Source of the DNA: Bacteroidales bacterium
GTDB taxonomy: Bacteria > Bacteroidota > Bacteroidia > Bacteroidales > JAUNSR01
DNA length: 64,000 nucleotides
NCBI GenBank assembly: GCA_030539115.1
Contig: JAUNSR010000016.1
Location: forward strand, 1 to 64,000
Reading direction: 5' to 3'
The position numbers and the translations under genes were made by a program. Every line of letters begins with the position of its first letter. The first letter of the stretch is position 1. Shown here piece after piece: positions 27,760-37,049 of this stretch. The notes under the pieces were generated by a model, which was not told the origin of the DNA, made no database searches, and saw only the letters and a list, made by a program, of their open reading frames with translations.

Positions 27760-29187
27760 ATGAAACACATATTATTAAAATCTATAATGTCGTTGTTTTT
27801 AAGTTCATCGTTGAGCTTAATGTCCCAGAATTCAATGCCAGATATTCAAATATCTGAAAACAAGCATTTTTTGCAATATGAAAATGGAAAGCCTTTTTTC
27901 TATTTAGGAGACACGGCTTGGGAGCTTTTTCATAGGTTGAACCGAGAGGAGATGGACAATTATTTTTCTGTAAGAAAGCAGCAGGGCTACAATGTTGTTC
28001 AGGCGGTGGCTTTGTCTGAGGTTGATGGACTTAATGTTCCCAACAGATATGGTTTTCTACCTTTTAATGAATTTAACCCTGAAAAGCCAGCAGTTAAAGA
28101 TGGCGACAACAATGATTATTGGGATAATGTAGATTATGCAGTCGAGAAGGCAAACAGTTTGGGCATTTATATTGGACTTTTGCCTACTTGGGGAAGATAT
28201 TGGAATGATGGAAAGCCACTGTTTAACAAGGATAATGCATATAAATATGGCCGTTTTATCGGCAGCCGTTATAAAAACAAGGGCGTTATATGGATTCTCG
28301 GAGGAGACCGCCCTGCAGACAATAAGAACAAGAAAGAGATTCTTAGAGCCATGGCAAAAGGTATCAGAGATGCAGGCGCCAAGCAATTAATGACATTTCA
28401 TCCCTGCGGAGGGTGTGGCTCCTCACAATGGCTTAATGATGAGGATTGGCTTGACTTTAATATGCGTCAAAATGGTCATGCAGTAAATTACACCGGAAGA
28501 TATTCAAATACGATAAACGATTACAATTTAAAAAGAGTAAGACCTGTAATCGATGGTGAACCTGTATATGAGGATCATCCAATAGATTTTAATCCGGACA
28601 ATCAGGGCTTTTCTACATCAGCAGATGTAAGAAGAGCAATTTATTGGGATCTGTTTAATGGTGCTTGCGGACATACCTATGGTCATCATGCTGTTTGGCA
28701 AATGTATGATAAAGAAGCCGGAAGAGGTCCAATCAATTCTCCGCTTCTTTGTTGGAAGGATGCAATACATCAGCCTGGAGCCACTCAAATGGTTTATGCA
28801 AAAAAGCTTGTTGAAAGCCGTCCATATTTTACCCGTGTTCCGGCTCCTGAAATTATAGTTGAGAGTGAAGTTAGAAATTCTGTTCCGGGGGCAGGGAGAT
28901 ATCATTTTAATGCCACTAAGGATTCTAAAAATACCTATGCTTTTGTTTATGTTCCTGTCGGACGTCGTTTTGAAATAAATCTAACCGAGGCTTTGTCTGA
29001 TAAGAATCTTGTTGCATGGTGGTATAACCCAAGAAATGGAGAGGCTAAGAAGATCGGTAAATTTAAAAATGAAGGCAATTTGTCATTTATATCTCCAACA
29101 CCTGGTGAGAACCTTGACTGGATACTTGTTGTGGATAATGCTTCATCAAGATATAAAGTTCCGGGTAAACATAAAGAAAACAAATAA
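27760..29187 (+). CDS. Glycoside hydrolase family 140 (apiosidase-type), exported
   Basis: A 475-residue secreted enzyme. Signal peptide (MKHILLKSIMSLFLSSSLSLMSQ), then a DUF4038 TIM barrel (FFYLGDTAWELFHRLNREE, YWDNVDYAVEKANSLGIYIGLLPTWG) and a C-terminal all-beta collagen-binding-like domain (~residues 380-470, with WYNPRNGEA). D183 in GGDRPAD and E267 in DGEPVYE are the likely catalytic pair by position. Characterised members (BT1012 of B. thetaiotaomicron) remove apiose-linked side chains from rhamnogalacturonan II; the substrate here is inferred. The next gene starts 9 nt after the stop, so the two are an operon. Confidence 0.9.
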   Translation: MKHILLKSIMSLFLSSSLSLMSQNSMPDIQISENKHFLQYENGKPFFYLGDTAWELFHRLNREEMDNYFSVRKQQGYNVVQAVALSEVDGLNVPNRYGFLPFNEFNPEKPAVKDGDNNDYWDNVDYAVEKANSLGIYIGLLPTWGRYWNDGKPLFNKDNAYKYGRFIGSRYKNKGVIWILGGDRPADNKNKKEILRAMAKGIRDAGAKQLMTFHPCGGCGSSQWLNDEDWLDFNMRQNGHAVNYTGRYSNTINDYNLKRVRPVIDGEPVYEDHPIDFNPDNQGFSTSADVRRAIYWDLFNGACGHTYGHHAVWQMYDKEAGRGPINSPLLCWKDAIHQPGATQMVYAKKLVESRPYFTRVPAPEIIVESEVRNSVPGAGRYHFNATKDSKNTYAFVYVPVGRRFEINLTEALSDKNLVAWWYNPRNGEAKKIGKFKNEGNLSFISPTPGENLDWILVVDNASSRYKVPGKHKENK

Positions 29188-29196
29188 TTGGAAGTT

Positions 29197-31404
29197 ATGA
29201 TAAGGCAATTGATCTTATTTTTCCCACTGTTGATAAATTGTTATGACTCGGATTCTACTGTCTCGGATGAAGTTGAGCCTATTGATAAAACTTTTAAGGA
29301 GTACACAACATCATGGATTGGCAATGACGGAGGAACTCAAATGACTCATATCCCTCACGATATGCTTAATTTGTATGTGAGTAATGATGGATTGGCTGCT
29401 ACGGTATGTCAATGGGATGAGGGTGGAAGCAATGTCGTGGTGTTTAAAAATGGAGAAATATTATCTGTACCAGAGGGTTCGGGAACCGGAGGCTGGGGCC
29501 GTTTCTCGGAAAGATATGTTGCACTTGACAAAAAATATACCTATCAACTATTATCACAAAACGGATGTGACGGAGCAAACAAGGATAATAATAAAAACGG
29601 GCTTCCGCAATACCCTGATTGTAATGATGAGTCTTTGTGGAGAACCGTAAGACGATATGAGATAAACACCGGGAAAGGAGCTCCATTTAAAAATGGCTAT
29701 GGTTATAATGGCGATATGCTGATCGTATGTCATGGGGAGCAAAGAAAAATGGGCGGATTGGCAATTACTGACAATGATTTGTTTGTTGCAGTTTCAAAAT
29801 CCAATTCATCAATGAAAGATTCTATCTTTATTTTTGATAAGGCATCAATGACAAAGAAAAATCGCTTTGCGCTAGATTTTATGCCTGATGATATACATGC
29901 TGATTCTAAAGGATTATTATGGTGTTTGTCAGATAATAAAATAATTACCGTCTCACAAAAAGATGGAAGCAATAAAAATATTGTCATTTCTTTGCCAAAA
30001 GAGAGCAGAAGTTCAACATTTTGCATTGATGAGAATGGTCAAAGAGCATTGATTCCTAATTGCGGGGTTGACATGGATATTTTAATCTTTAAAAATATAT
30101 ACAATAATCCCAGACAAGATGTATCATTTGGTGTAAAAGGCGGTGTTTTCGCAAAGGAGAGGAATTTTATTCAAGGAGAAGCCGGACCTTTAAGATTTTC
30201 AGGTCCTCGAGGTGTTGGCATCGATGAGAATGGAAATATTTATGTTGCCAATCAATTTATTGGCGGAGGCAGAGGTACAAGTCTTGAGTGCTATAATGAA
30301 AAGAGCAAGAAACTTATATGGAAAAAGGAGGGCTTGATATTTACCGCTACAGCGGCATTTTCAAAGACAGATAAGAATATTGTTTATTCTCCTGAGAAGA
30401 TACATCGGTATGAAAATACTGATAAAGGAGTGCGTCAGGATAAACTGATTGGTTACACTTTAAATCCTTTTAAATTTAAAAATGATGAAAGAGGCATAAA
30501 GGATGGAGCGTTTATAACCTCAAGTTTTACCTCACAGATTAATGGCAAAGATTTTCTTTTTGTTTCCGATATGTATGGCGGCATGATTGAGGGTTATCGC
30601 TTTGATAGAGAAAAGGAGGGTTATATCGGCATACCATTTTTAAATATGTATAATGGCGATCCGGATAAAGATTATCCGATAAAGAGTTGGGTTGATAGAA
30701 ACGGTAATTCTATAAAAGAGGATAATGAGATCGAAAATGTTAAAGAGCCAAATCAATATTCAATGAGCTTTTGCGCCGATGTAAATGGAAATATCTGGCG
30801 TGGAACAAGAAATAAAGGCTTTATGCTTTGGAGACAAAAGGGATTGAATGAGAATGACATACCTGTCTATGACAAATGTCATCTTTTCCGGTTGCCGCAA
30901 GGAATAACAGATTCGAAAAGAATTTGGTATGATACAGAAAAGGATGAATTGTTTTTAGCAGGCTTTTCAGATAAATATCCTGATAAACAAGATACTTGGT
31001 GGTGTATGGGCAGCACAATCGTAAAGTTGAAGGATTTTCTTAAACGAGTGGATTCAGGAGATACTGATGTCCAAAATTGGAAGCCTGATATGGCGGTTTA
31101 TATTCCATTTAATATAGAGGATGGAAGCAAAAAAGATTACACCAATGCAAAGGCATTTACAGTTTGCGGTGATTATATTTTTGTTGCCATAGCAAGAGAA
31201 GGCTTTGTTACTGTCTATGACAGAATAAATGGCAAATACATTGGCAAATTAAAGCCGGGAAAAGAGGTTAATGAACAGAGTGGTTGGAGTGACTTTAATT
31301 ATACTCTCAATGTAAAACACAATTCCGATGATTCATATTCTATATTTAATGAAGAGAATGCATTTGGTAAAGTGATTAAATATGATATTAAAAAATTCGA
31401 TTAG
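29197..31404 (+). CDS. Large exported lipoprotein-like protein with probable beta-propeller, function unknown
   Basis: A 735-residue protein. The ATG at 29197 (MIRQLILFFPLLINC) gives a short lipoprotein-type signal with C15; a TTG at 29188 is an alternative. Repeated blade-like segments (MGGLAITDNDLFVAVSKSN, GVGIDENGNIYVANQFIGG, SFCADVNGNIWRGTRNKG, TVCGDYIFVAIAREGFVTVYD) resemble NHL or SMP-30 propellers. Residues 500-511 (DRNGNSIKEDNE) resemble an EF-hand calcium loop. I recognise no catalytic motif. Tight linkage to the GH140 gene suggests a role with the same glycan, as lyase, esterase or binding protein. A terminator follows. Confidence 0.75.
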   Translation: MIRQLILFFPLLINCYDSDSTVSDEVEPIDKTFKEYTTSWIGNDGGTQMTHIPHDMLNLYVSNDGLAATVCQWDEGGSNVVVFKNGEILSVPEGSGTGGWGRFSERYVALDKKYTYQLLSQNGCDGANKDNNKNGLPQYPDCNDESLWRTVRRYEINTGKGAPFKNGYGYNGDMLIVCHGEQRKMGGLAITDNDLFVAVSKSNSSMKDSIFIFDKASMTKKNRFALDFMPDDIHADSKGLLWCLSDNKIITVSQKDGSNKNIVISLPKESRSSTFCIDENGQRALIPNCGVDMDILIFKNIYNNPRQDVSFGVKGGVFAKERNFIQGEAGPLRFSGPRGVGIDENGNIYVANQFIGGGRGTSLECYNEKSKKLIWKKEGLIFTATAAFSKTDKNIVYSPEKIHRYENTDKGVRQDKLIGYTLNPFKFKNDERGIKDGAFITSSFTSQINGKDFLFVSDMYGGMIEGYRFDREKEGYIGIPFLNMYNGDPDKDYPIKSWVDRNGNSIKEDNEIENVKEPNQYSMSFCADVNGNIWRGTRNKGFMLWRQKGLNENDIPVYDKCHLFRLPQGITDSKRIWYDTEKDELFLAGFSDKYPDKQDTWWCMGSTIVKLKDFLKRVDSGDTDVQNWKPDMAVYIPFNIEDGSKKDYTNAKAFTVCGDYIFVAIAREGFVTVYDRINGKYIGKLKPGKEVNEQSGWSDFNYTLNVKHNSDDSYSIFNEENAFGKVIKYDIKKFD

Positions 31405-31444
31405 TATGTGTTTTATGATTCTTTAAAAATAGCTGATTTATATA

Positions 31445-31485
31445 AAAGAGCCGGAAATTTTATCTGATGATTTTTTCGGCTCTTT
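31445..31485 (+). terminator. Terminator after the propeller lipoprotein gene
   Basis: AAAGAGCCGGAAA pairs with TTTTTTCGGCTCTTT, followed by T-rich sequence. Confidence 0.8.
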
Positions 31486-31532
31486 CTTATTATTATTAAA
31501 TGTGATGGCAATTGTGAAAATAATCAGATAAC

Positions 31533-32022
31533 AATTTAAAAGATGTTCTTAAAGTAATAAATATGTTTCTACCGGACGCGTTAATGCCTGAAAGAAAGCC
31601 GGGTTATTGAGATTCATGAATATTTTTCAATCCCAATTGCAGTGTCATATAATTTAGAACATTGTATTCTGCCTTTAAATTTAATGTAAACCATGCCGAA
31701 AATTTCATTGCCCTCTTTACCAGGATTTGTGGCATATTGTATATTGCTTTCTCCATCCGAATTATATCCGGAAAGACTTTTCCTGTCATTAAAAATAGAA
31801 TAAAGAGAAACTCTGTATCTGTTGTTGAAAGATGCATAGTTAAAACCTGTTTTGCCATAAAGAGGAGAAATGTAATCCAATGGAGCTTTTGAATGAGAAA
31901 CTATCTGATCAAAACAATAATTCAATGAAAGTACTGAACTGAAGCCTTTGACAATATCTGTATTTACAGTGGTGGTCCTGTCGGATGTATAAGACCTGCC
32001 GATATCCTTTTTTTCAAAAAGC
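31533..32022 (-). pseudogene. Decayed 3' end of a TonB-dependent receptor gene
   Basis: On the minus strand one frame reads KKDIGRSYTSDRTTT ... SKAPLDYISPLYGKTGF ... DGESNIQYATNPGKEGNEI and then the homology jumps to a second frame with AWFTLNLKAEYNVLNYMTLQLG, a stop, and finally GINASGRNIFITLRTSF. Together these are the last ~150 residues of a vitamin/colicin-receptor-type TonB-dependent outer-membrane barrel, including the terminal strand. At least one frameshift (near 31710) and one stop (near 31618) break it, and the upstream ~500 residues are missing, with a TGA in frame near 32027. No start codon fits. A relic, lying between two terminators. Confidence 0.8.
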
Positions 32023-32191
32023 TGTTTATCTCACCTTAATACATTATCTATTCTTTCCCATTTAAAAAAGTCTATTCTTCTATTTATTGCTGTATAATTA
32101 AAAAAATAAATCTAATAGATTATTATGCAAAATCAATCTTAGATTCTATATTGTTTAGAATATCATGATATGTATCACAATATAAAAATTA

Positions 32192-32246
32192 ATAACAAAA
32201 AATCCGATTGAACATTTAGCAATCATTTGCAAATGTTCAATCGGAT
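32192..32246 (-). terminator. Strong terminator after gldH with 16-bp stem
   Basis: ATCCGATTGAACATTT at 32202 pairs perfectly with AAATGTTCAATCGGAT ending at 32246; on the minus strand TTTTTTG follows, so it ends the gldH-ricT transcript. Confidence 0.85.
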
Positions 32247-32330
32247 ATATCTATTAAAACAATAATTTTAATGACAATAAGCCCGTTTCTGTTCTTTTAA
32301 GCACACTGAATAATCTAAAATAAATAAAGA

Positions 32331-32825
32331 CTATTCTTTGGATATCTTCAGATTAATGCTTTCAATACCATAAATATTATGATCTTTCATTGCTTGACGA
32401 ACAACGAATAAATAATCTCCGGAAACAGGAAAACTATATTTACTTTTTATCAAAGTACTGGAATTAATTAATGAGCCCCAACCTTTTTCTTTCCATTTGC
32501 CATCGTCATTTGTTAGTCTGATGTCGAGAGTGTCCTTGTATAAAACAGAGTCGGAGGAATCAATAATTGTGAATTCCAAACCGATATTTTGATATTTATA
32601 ATTATAATCGTTGCGAATACCAATACCAATCTCATAAAAAGAGGCAGAATCATTAATTGAAGCAATCCATTTTAGTGAATCAGTGTGTGTCCATCCTTTT
32701 GGATAGGATACCAAACTTTTATTATAGACTGTATTCTTGTCTATGCAGGCTGCAAAAAGAGATAGAATAAACAAAAAGATTATTCTATTCTTGAACAGGT
32801 TTAATGTTCTTAGCAGGGTTGTCAT
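32331..32825 (-). CDS. gldH: Gliding motility lipoprotein GldH
   Basis: Outer-envelope lipoprotein of the Gld set; in non-gliding Bacteroidales its role is unclear. I chose the ATG at 32825 (MTTLLRTLNLFKNRIIFLF), which gives a lipoprotein signal ending at LFAAC. The rest of the 164 residues matches GldH in layout (NKSLVSYPKGWTHTD, then LEFTIIDSSDSVLYKDTL, GKWKEKGWGSL, FPVSGDYLFVVRQAM). The start overlaps the end of ricT by 41 nt, implying translational coupling. A long hairpin terminator follows. Confidence 0.9.
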   Translation of the reverse strand: MTTLLRTLNLFKNRIIFLFILSLFAACIDKNTVYNKSLVSYPKGWTHTDSLKWIASINDSASFYEIGIGIRNDYNYKYQNIGLEFTIIDSSDSVLYKDTLDIRLTNDDGKWKEKGWGSLINSSTLIKSKYSFPVSGDYLFVVRQAMKDHNIYGIESINLKISKE

Positions 32826-34437
32826 TATTATTGCTATCTCTATTTTTATTAAAATGACGTTTTGGAGGTTTTCTGAATTTCCTATTAGAACTATCTGTCG
32901 TTCCCTCTTTTTTATTGATTGAAGAGCCATTTTGAACGTCATTCGTTGCCGATAAATCTTTAGGTTGTCCGGAATTATTCTTTTCTACAATTTTACCATT
33001 ATTAGGTTGTTGGCTTCCATCATTAGGACGCTGTCCATTATTACCCTTATTGGAAAAATCCTGATTTGAACGCTGGCTGCCACCATTGGTTTGTGGATTA
33101 CCAACACCGGCCTGTCTGTTGCCACTGATAACAGGTTGGGTTACGCCATTATCCTGCTTATTTACGCCATTGGAACGCTGTACTCTTAAGCCTTTTTTAT
33201 CGTTTTGATATTGAGGCTTTAAATTTCTTTCACCTTTGCCATCTATTTCATCAGTGCCATTTTGAAAACTTTTATCAGTGTGAGCATCATTTAGAGAATT
33301 TTCTTCAGAAAGCTCATTTTGATTGCCGCGATTATCCTTTTTTCTTTTCTTGTTTTTTGCCAGCTTGCTTTTATCAAAACGAGTAAGAGAATCTTGCCCA
33401 ACAATATCTCCGAATTCCTTCTTAACCTCCTCTTTTTCATCAGGTATAGCCAAAGAATCAACCTTAACACCTCTTTTGTTAAGAGCAATAATTTCAAAAG
33501 CTCTTGATGCGGGAATGGTAACAAGGTTGGCAGGGAAATCTTTGTTTGTCGAATAGCTAATCATTCTCTTGTGAATATCAGTCTTGAAATGATAATATTC
33601 ACCATCCTTAGTAAGAAGCGCAATTTCTCTTGATGGAAGTTGCTTTTGTGCTTCTACATAAGTGTCGACTTCATAGTTAAGACAGCATTTTAATTTGGCA
33701 CATTGGCCGGCAAGTTTCTGAGGATTTAAAGAAATATCCTGATATCTTGCAGCAGAAGTGGCAACACTTACAAAACTGGTCATCCAACCTGAACAACAAA
33801 GCTCTCTTCCGCAAGGACCAATACCACCAATTCTTCCTGCCTCCTGACGTGCGCCGATTTGTTTCATCTCAATTCTTACTCTGAAATTCTCTGCAAGAAC
33901 TTTGATTAACTGACGAAAATCCACACGGTCATCAGCAATGTAATAAAAGATAGCTTTATTGCCATCGCCCTGATACTCCACATCTCCAATCTTCATATTA
34001 AGATTCAAGTCTTCGGCAATTTTTCTTGCACGAAGCATAGTATCATGTTCCTTGGCCTTAGCCTCTTCATATTTTTCCATATCCACAGGCTTAACCTTGC
34101 GGTAAACTCTGCGAATATCAGGATTGTCGAGACGAACGTTGTTTTTCTTCATTTGAAGAAGAACAAGTCTGCCTGTAAGAGTAACTTCTCCAATGTCGTG
34201 ACCAGGATTTGACTCGACAGCCACCATATCGCCTTTTTCAAGGCTTACATTGTTGGAATTTCTAAAGTATCCTTTCCTTGTATTTTTAAACTGAACTTCA
34301 ACAAAATCGCTGTCATTAGAATCCGGGATATCCTGAAGCCAATCATAAACGTTCAGTTTTTTATTAGAACTGTATTTACAGCGGGGACAAGTCCCATGTT
34401 TACTGCAGCAGCCCTCTTTTTTTTCGTTTACATCCAT
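32785..34437 (-). CDS. ricT: PSP1/RicT-family protein with long Asn/Gln-rich tail
   Basis: Cytosolic protein related to B. subtilis RicT (YaaT), part of an iron-sulphur complex that helps RNase Y process mRNA. Residues ~50-300 form the PSP1 core with FFYYIADDRVDFRQL, ARQEAGRIGGIGPCGRELCCSGW and GQCAKLKCCLNYE, whose cysteines fit cluster binding; another cysteine group (GCCSKHGTCPRCK) is at the N-terminus. The last ~180 residues are low-complexity, rich in Asn, Gln, Lys and Gly and probably disordered. The next upstream gene is rny itself, a meaningful pairing since Ric proteins act on RNase Y. Overlaps gldH. Confidence 0.93.
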   Translation of the reverse strand: MDVNEKKEGCCSKHGTCPRCKYSSNKKLNVYDWLQDIPDSNDSDFVEVQFKNTRKGYFRNSNNVSLEKGDMVAVESNPGHDIGEVTLTGRLVLLQMKKNNVRLDNPDIRRVYRKVKPVDMEKYEEAKAKEHDTMLRARKIAEDLNLNMKIGDVEYQGDGNKAIFYYIADDRVDFRQLIKVLAENFRVRIEMKQIGARQEAGRIGGIGPCGRELCCSGWMTSFVSVATSAARYQDISLNPQKLAGQCAKLKCCLNYEVDTYVEAQKQLPSREIALLTKDGEYYHFKTDIHKRMISYSTNKDFPANLVTIPASRAFEIIALNKRGVKVDSLAIPDEKEEVKKEFGDIVGQDSLTRFDKSKLAKNKKRKKDNRGNQNELSEENSLNDAHTDKSFQNGTDEIDGKGERNLKPQYQNDKKGLRVQRSNGVNKQDNGVTQPVISGNRQAGVGNPQTNGGSQRSNQDFSNKGNNGQRPNDGSQQPNNGKIVEKNNSGQPKDLSATNDVQNGSSINKKEGTTDSSNRKFRKPPKRHFNKNRDSNNNDNPAKNIKPVQE

Positions 34438-34452
34438 AATAAGTTTACTAAA

Positions 34453-35988
34453 TTACTTAGCGTAACTTACAGCACGGGTTTCACGTATTACTGTAATCTT
34501 AACCTGTCCCGGATAGGTCATTTCATCTTGAATCTTTTTAGCAATTTCACCTGAAAGCTTCTCTGTCTCGGTATCGTCAATCTTATCAGCGCCAACAATA
34601 ACGCGAAGCTCCCTTCCTGCCTGAATAGCATAAGTTTTAAGAACGCCCGGATAAGAAAGCGCCAACTGTTCCAAGTCGTTAAGACGTTTAATATAAGCTT
34701 CAACAATCTCACGACGGGCTCCAGGGCGAGCACCAGAGATTGCATCACACACCTGAACCAAAGGAGCAATCAAAGACGTCATTTCAACTTCATCATGGTG
34801 AGCTCCGATAGCATTACAGATATCCGGTTTTTCTTTATATTTTTCAGCAAGCTTCATACCAAGAATAGCGTGTGGCAATTCCGGCTCATCATCAGGCACT
34901 TTGCCTATATCATGAAGAAGACCCGCTCTTTTTGCTTTCTTAGTATTTAGTCCAAGTTCAGAAGCCATCACAGCACAAAGGTTTGCAGTTTCTCTTGCAT
35001 GTTGAAGAAGATTCTGACCATAAGATGAGCGATATTTCATCTTGCCTATCAATCTTATAAGTTCAGGATGCAGTCCATGAACGCCAAGATCGATAGCTGT
35101 ACGCTTACCTGTTTCAATGATTTCCTCCTCTATTTGTTTTCTTACTTTAGTAACAACCTCTTCAATACGAGCCGGATGAATACGTCCGTCTGTTACAAGT
35201 TGGTGAAGAGCAAGACGCGCTATTTCACGTCTTACAGGGTCAAATGCTGAAAGAACAATTGCTTCTGGGGTATCATCTACGATGATTTCAACGCCTGTTG
35301 CAGCCTCCAAAGCGCGGATATTTCTACCCTCACGACCAATAATTCTACCCTTTATTTCGTCTGATTCAATATGGAAAACAGTTACTGAATTTTCAATTGC
35401 TGTTTCAGTAGCCACACGTTGAATAGTTTTTATTACTATACTTTTAGCCTCCTTGTTGGCTGTCATTTTAGCCTCATCCATAATATCATTGATATAAGAT
35501 GCAGCTTCTGTTTTAGCCTCTTCTTTCAAAGACTCAACAAGTTTTTCCTTAGCTTCTTCTGCAGAAAGACCTGCGATTTGTTCAAGTTTAACAATTCCCT
35601 CTTTATGAAGTTTTTCAAGGTCTTGTTTTTTATTGTCGATAATTTCAAGTTGTTTCTCGAGATTTTCCTTTACAGCATCCACCTCCTGACGTTTTCTTGA
35701 GATGTCTTCTTGCTTTTGATTCAATTGCAGTTCTCTTTGTTTGAGTTTTGATTCAGCAGATTGCAGCTTTGAGTTTCTTGCATTTGCAAGTTTCTCAACC
35801 TCAGCTTTCATTTGAATACCCTTCTCTTTCACTTCAAAGAGTTTCTCTTTTTTTATAACCTCAGCTTCTTTATTGGCGCTCTCTATGATAGAGTTATATC
35901 TCTGTTTTAAAAGGTATCTGACTGTAAAGTATGTTAGTCCACCTCCTAAAATCAGACATGCAATGGCTGCTAGCACTATTGTTGTCAT
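34453..35988 (-). CDS. rny: Ribonuclease Y
   Basis: Membrane-anchored endoribonuclease that starts mRNA decay. One N-terminal membrane helix ([20 protein letters not shown]), a long coiled coil (residues ~30-190), a KH domain with [15 protein letters not shown], and an HD domain with LLHDIGKV (metal-binding H and D) and [11 protein letters not shown]. 511 residues, standard size. It is transcribed just upstream of ricT (15 nt apart), consistent with a functional link. A terminator for the zapA unit sits just upstream at 36008-36053. Confidence 0.97.
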   Translation of the reverse strand: MTTIVLAAIACLILGGGLTYFTVRYLLKQRYNSIIESANKEAEVIKKEKLFEVKEKGIQMKAEVEKLANARNSKLQSAESKLKQRELQLNQKQEDISRKRQEVDAVKENLEKQLEIIDNKKQDLEKLHKEGIVKLEQIAGLSAEEAKEKLVESLKEEAKTEAASYINDIMDEAKMTANKEAKSIVIKTIQRVATETAIENSVTVFHIESDEIKGRIIGREGRNIRALEAATGVEIIVDDTPEAIVLSAFDPVRREIARLALHQLVTDGRIHPARIEEVVTKVRKQIEEEIIETGKRTAIDLGVHGLHPELIRLIGKMKYRSSYGQNLLQHARETANLCAVMASELGLNTKKAKRAGLLHDIGKVPDDEPELPHAILGMKLAEKYKEKPDICNAIGAHHDEVEMTSLIAPLVQVCDAISGARPGARREIVEAYIKRLNDLEQLALSYPGVLKTYAIQAGRELRVIVGADKIDDTETEKLSGEIAKKIQDEMTYPGQVKITVIRETRAVSYAK

Positions 35989-36007
35989 CTTCTAATTTAT
36001 TATTGTT

Positions 36008-36053
36008 AAAAAAAAGCACCACAAATACTTCTCTAAGGAAGTATTAGCAGTGC
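36008..36053 (-). terminator. Terminator between zapA and rny
   Basis: On the minus strand GCACTGC...GTGGTGC encloses AATACTTC/GAAGTATT; TTTTTTTT follows. It is therefore likely that rny has its own promoter just downstream. Confidence 0.75.
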
Positions 36054-36079
36054 AGAATATTATAATATGTTTTATAAAC

Positions 36080-36376
36080 TTACTTATTTTTAAGAAATTC
36101 CTCTACATCCCGAGTAATCTCCTCAATTTTCTCTCCAAGCGAGTCAATGCCTTTGTTTTCATCAACTTTAAGGTATTTAACTGCAAATTCAAGAGCTACA
36201 AAAGAGAGAAAATGATTATCATCCAAATCGATGTTTTTATATTTCTCTTTATAATCGGCAAGTCTTTGATTCACCAACTTTGCAGCTTTGCGGTAAAGCT
36301 CTTCCTGATCTCTATTTATAGTTAAAGGATGAGAAGATTCCGCTATCTTTATTCTAATTGTAAATTTATCGTTCAT
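36080..36376 (-). CDS. zapA: Cell division protein ZapA
   Basis: A 98-residue cytosolic protein that bundles FtsZ filaments at midcell. The N-terminal beta region (FTIRIKIAESSHPLTINRDQEELYRKAAKLVNQRL) and the C-terminal coiled coil (DSLGEKIEEITRDVEEFL) match ZapA, and the family is usually found near RNase Y in Bacteroidota. Starts 5 nt after the upstream coiled-coil gene. Confidence 0.9.
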   Translation of the reverse strand: MNDKFTIRIKIAESSHPLTINRDQEELYRKAAKLVNQRLADYKEKYKNIDLDDNHFLSFVALEFAVKYLKVDENKGIDSLGEKIEEITRDVEEFLKNK

Positions 36377-36381
36377 TGCAT

Positions 36382-36681
36382 CTATTCATTAAGTAATGCG
36401 ATGCATTTATCGATCTCCCGCACTAATTTATTAAACCTAAGTTTAGTTTCTTTCATATCGGTAGGTTCCCCCGATAATGCATGCGCTGCTTTTAGGTTCA
36501 GATATTTGGTACTATATTCTTCTTTTTCGTGAATAACTTTCATTAATTGAGCTTCTTTCTCATCCAACTTCAAAAGAAGATCCTGTTTTTGTTCTTCTAA
36601 ATTATCACAAAGAAACATGAGTTGTCTAACTCGTGCTTCAAGAACATTCAATAATTTTTTAGGATCATCAGCCATTTTCAT
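36382..36681 (-). CDS. Small coiled-coil protein upstream of zapA, function unknown
   Basis: 99 residues, almost entirely alpha-helical and charged, with heptad-like spacing (LEARVRQLMFLCDNLEEQK, LDEKEAQLMKVIHEKEE). No known domain is recognised; it resembles ZapB-like or FtsZ-associated coiled coils in its context, directly preceding zapA in one operon. Start at 36681 (MKMADDPKK) or 36675 (MADDPKK); the -7 box at 36695-36702 lies so close that the shorter version is plausible. Function inferred only from neighbours. Confidence 0.75.
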   Translation of the reverse strand: MKMADDPKKLLNVLEARVRQLMFLCDNLEEQKQDLLLKLDEKEAQLMKVIHEKEEYSTKYLNLKAAHALSGEPTDMKETKLRFNKLVREIDKCIALLNE

Positions 36682-36694
36682 ACCAAAATCTACA

Positions 36695-36702
36695 CAAATG
36701 TA
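36695..36702 (-). promoter_or_regulatory. -7 box of the coiled-coil-zapA operon
   Basis: Reads TACATTTG on the minus strand (TAnnTTTG). Predicted leader of only ~10 nt. Confidence 0.5.
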
Positions 36703-36935
36703 GAAATAAACGCGGAATTTTAAAATTATTAGGAGCCTATTTTAGGATAATTACTCTTTTTGTCCCCTTTTTTATTCTTTTTCTCTTTATTGAAGCTTTC
36801 TATTTAAATTAAATATTTATAAAAGTCGTAAATATTATGCCAATTATAAAGTCTTTAGCGAAAATATCTATTTTTTCTTCATGCATACTTTACAATTAAG
36901 TATCACTCTTAAGTTTTTTATTAATACTGATTTTG

Positions 36936-36943
36936 TATATTTG
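36936..36943 (+). promoter_or_regulatory. -7 box of the mutarotase-fucP operon
   Basis: TATATTTG on the plus strand; predicted start near 36949, so the mutarotase leader is about 100-140 nt. The region 36703-36935 is AT-rich without genes. Confidence 0.5.
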
Positions 36944-37049
36944 AGCATTGCGGAATCGATTTTTATTTAAACAAGTTCTAATGCCAATAACCAATAGTTT
37001 AAATAAACCATTATACTTTGAAATTTTTACTTTAACAACTTTTTATCAA

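Noticed and set aside
36001..36079. 6S RNA between zapA and rny
   Set aside because: The interval is only ~80 nt and folds as a simple terminator; too short for 6S RNA.
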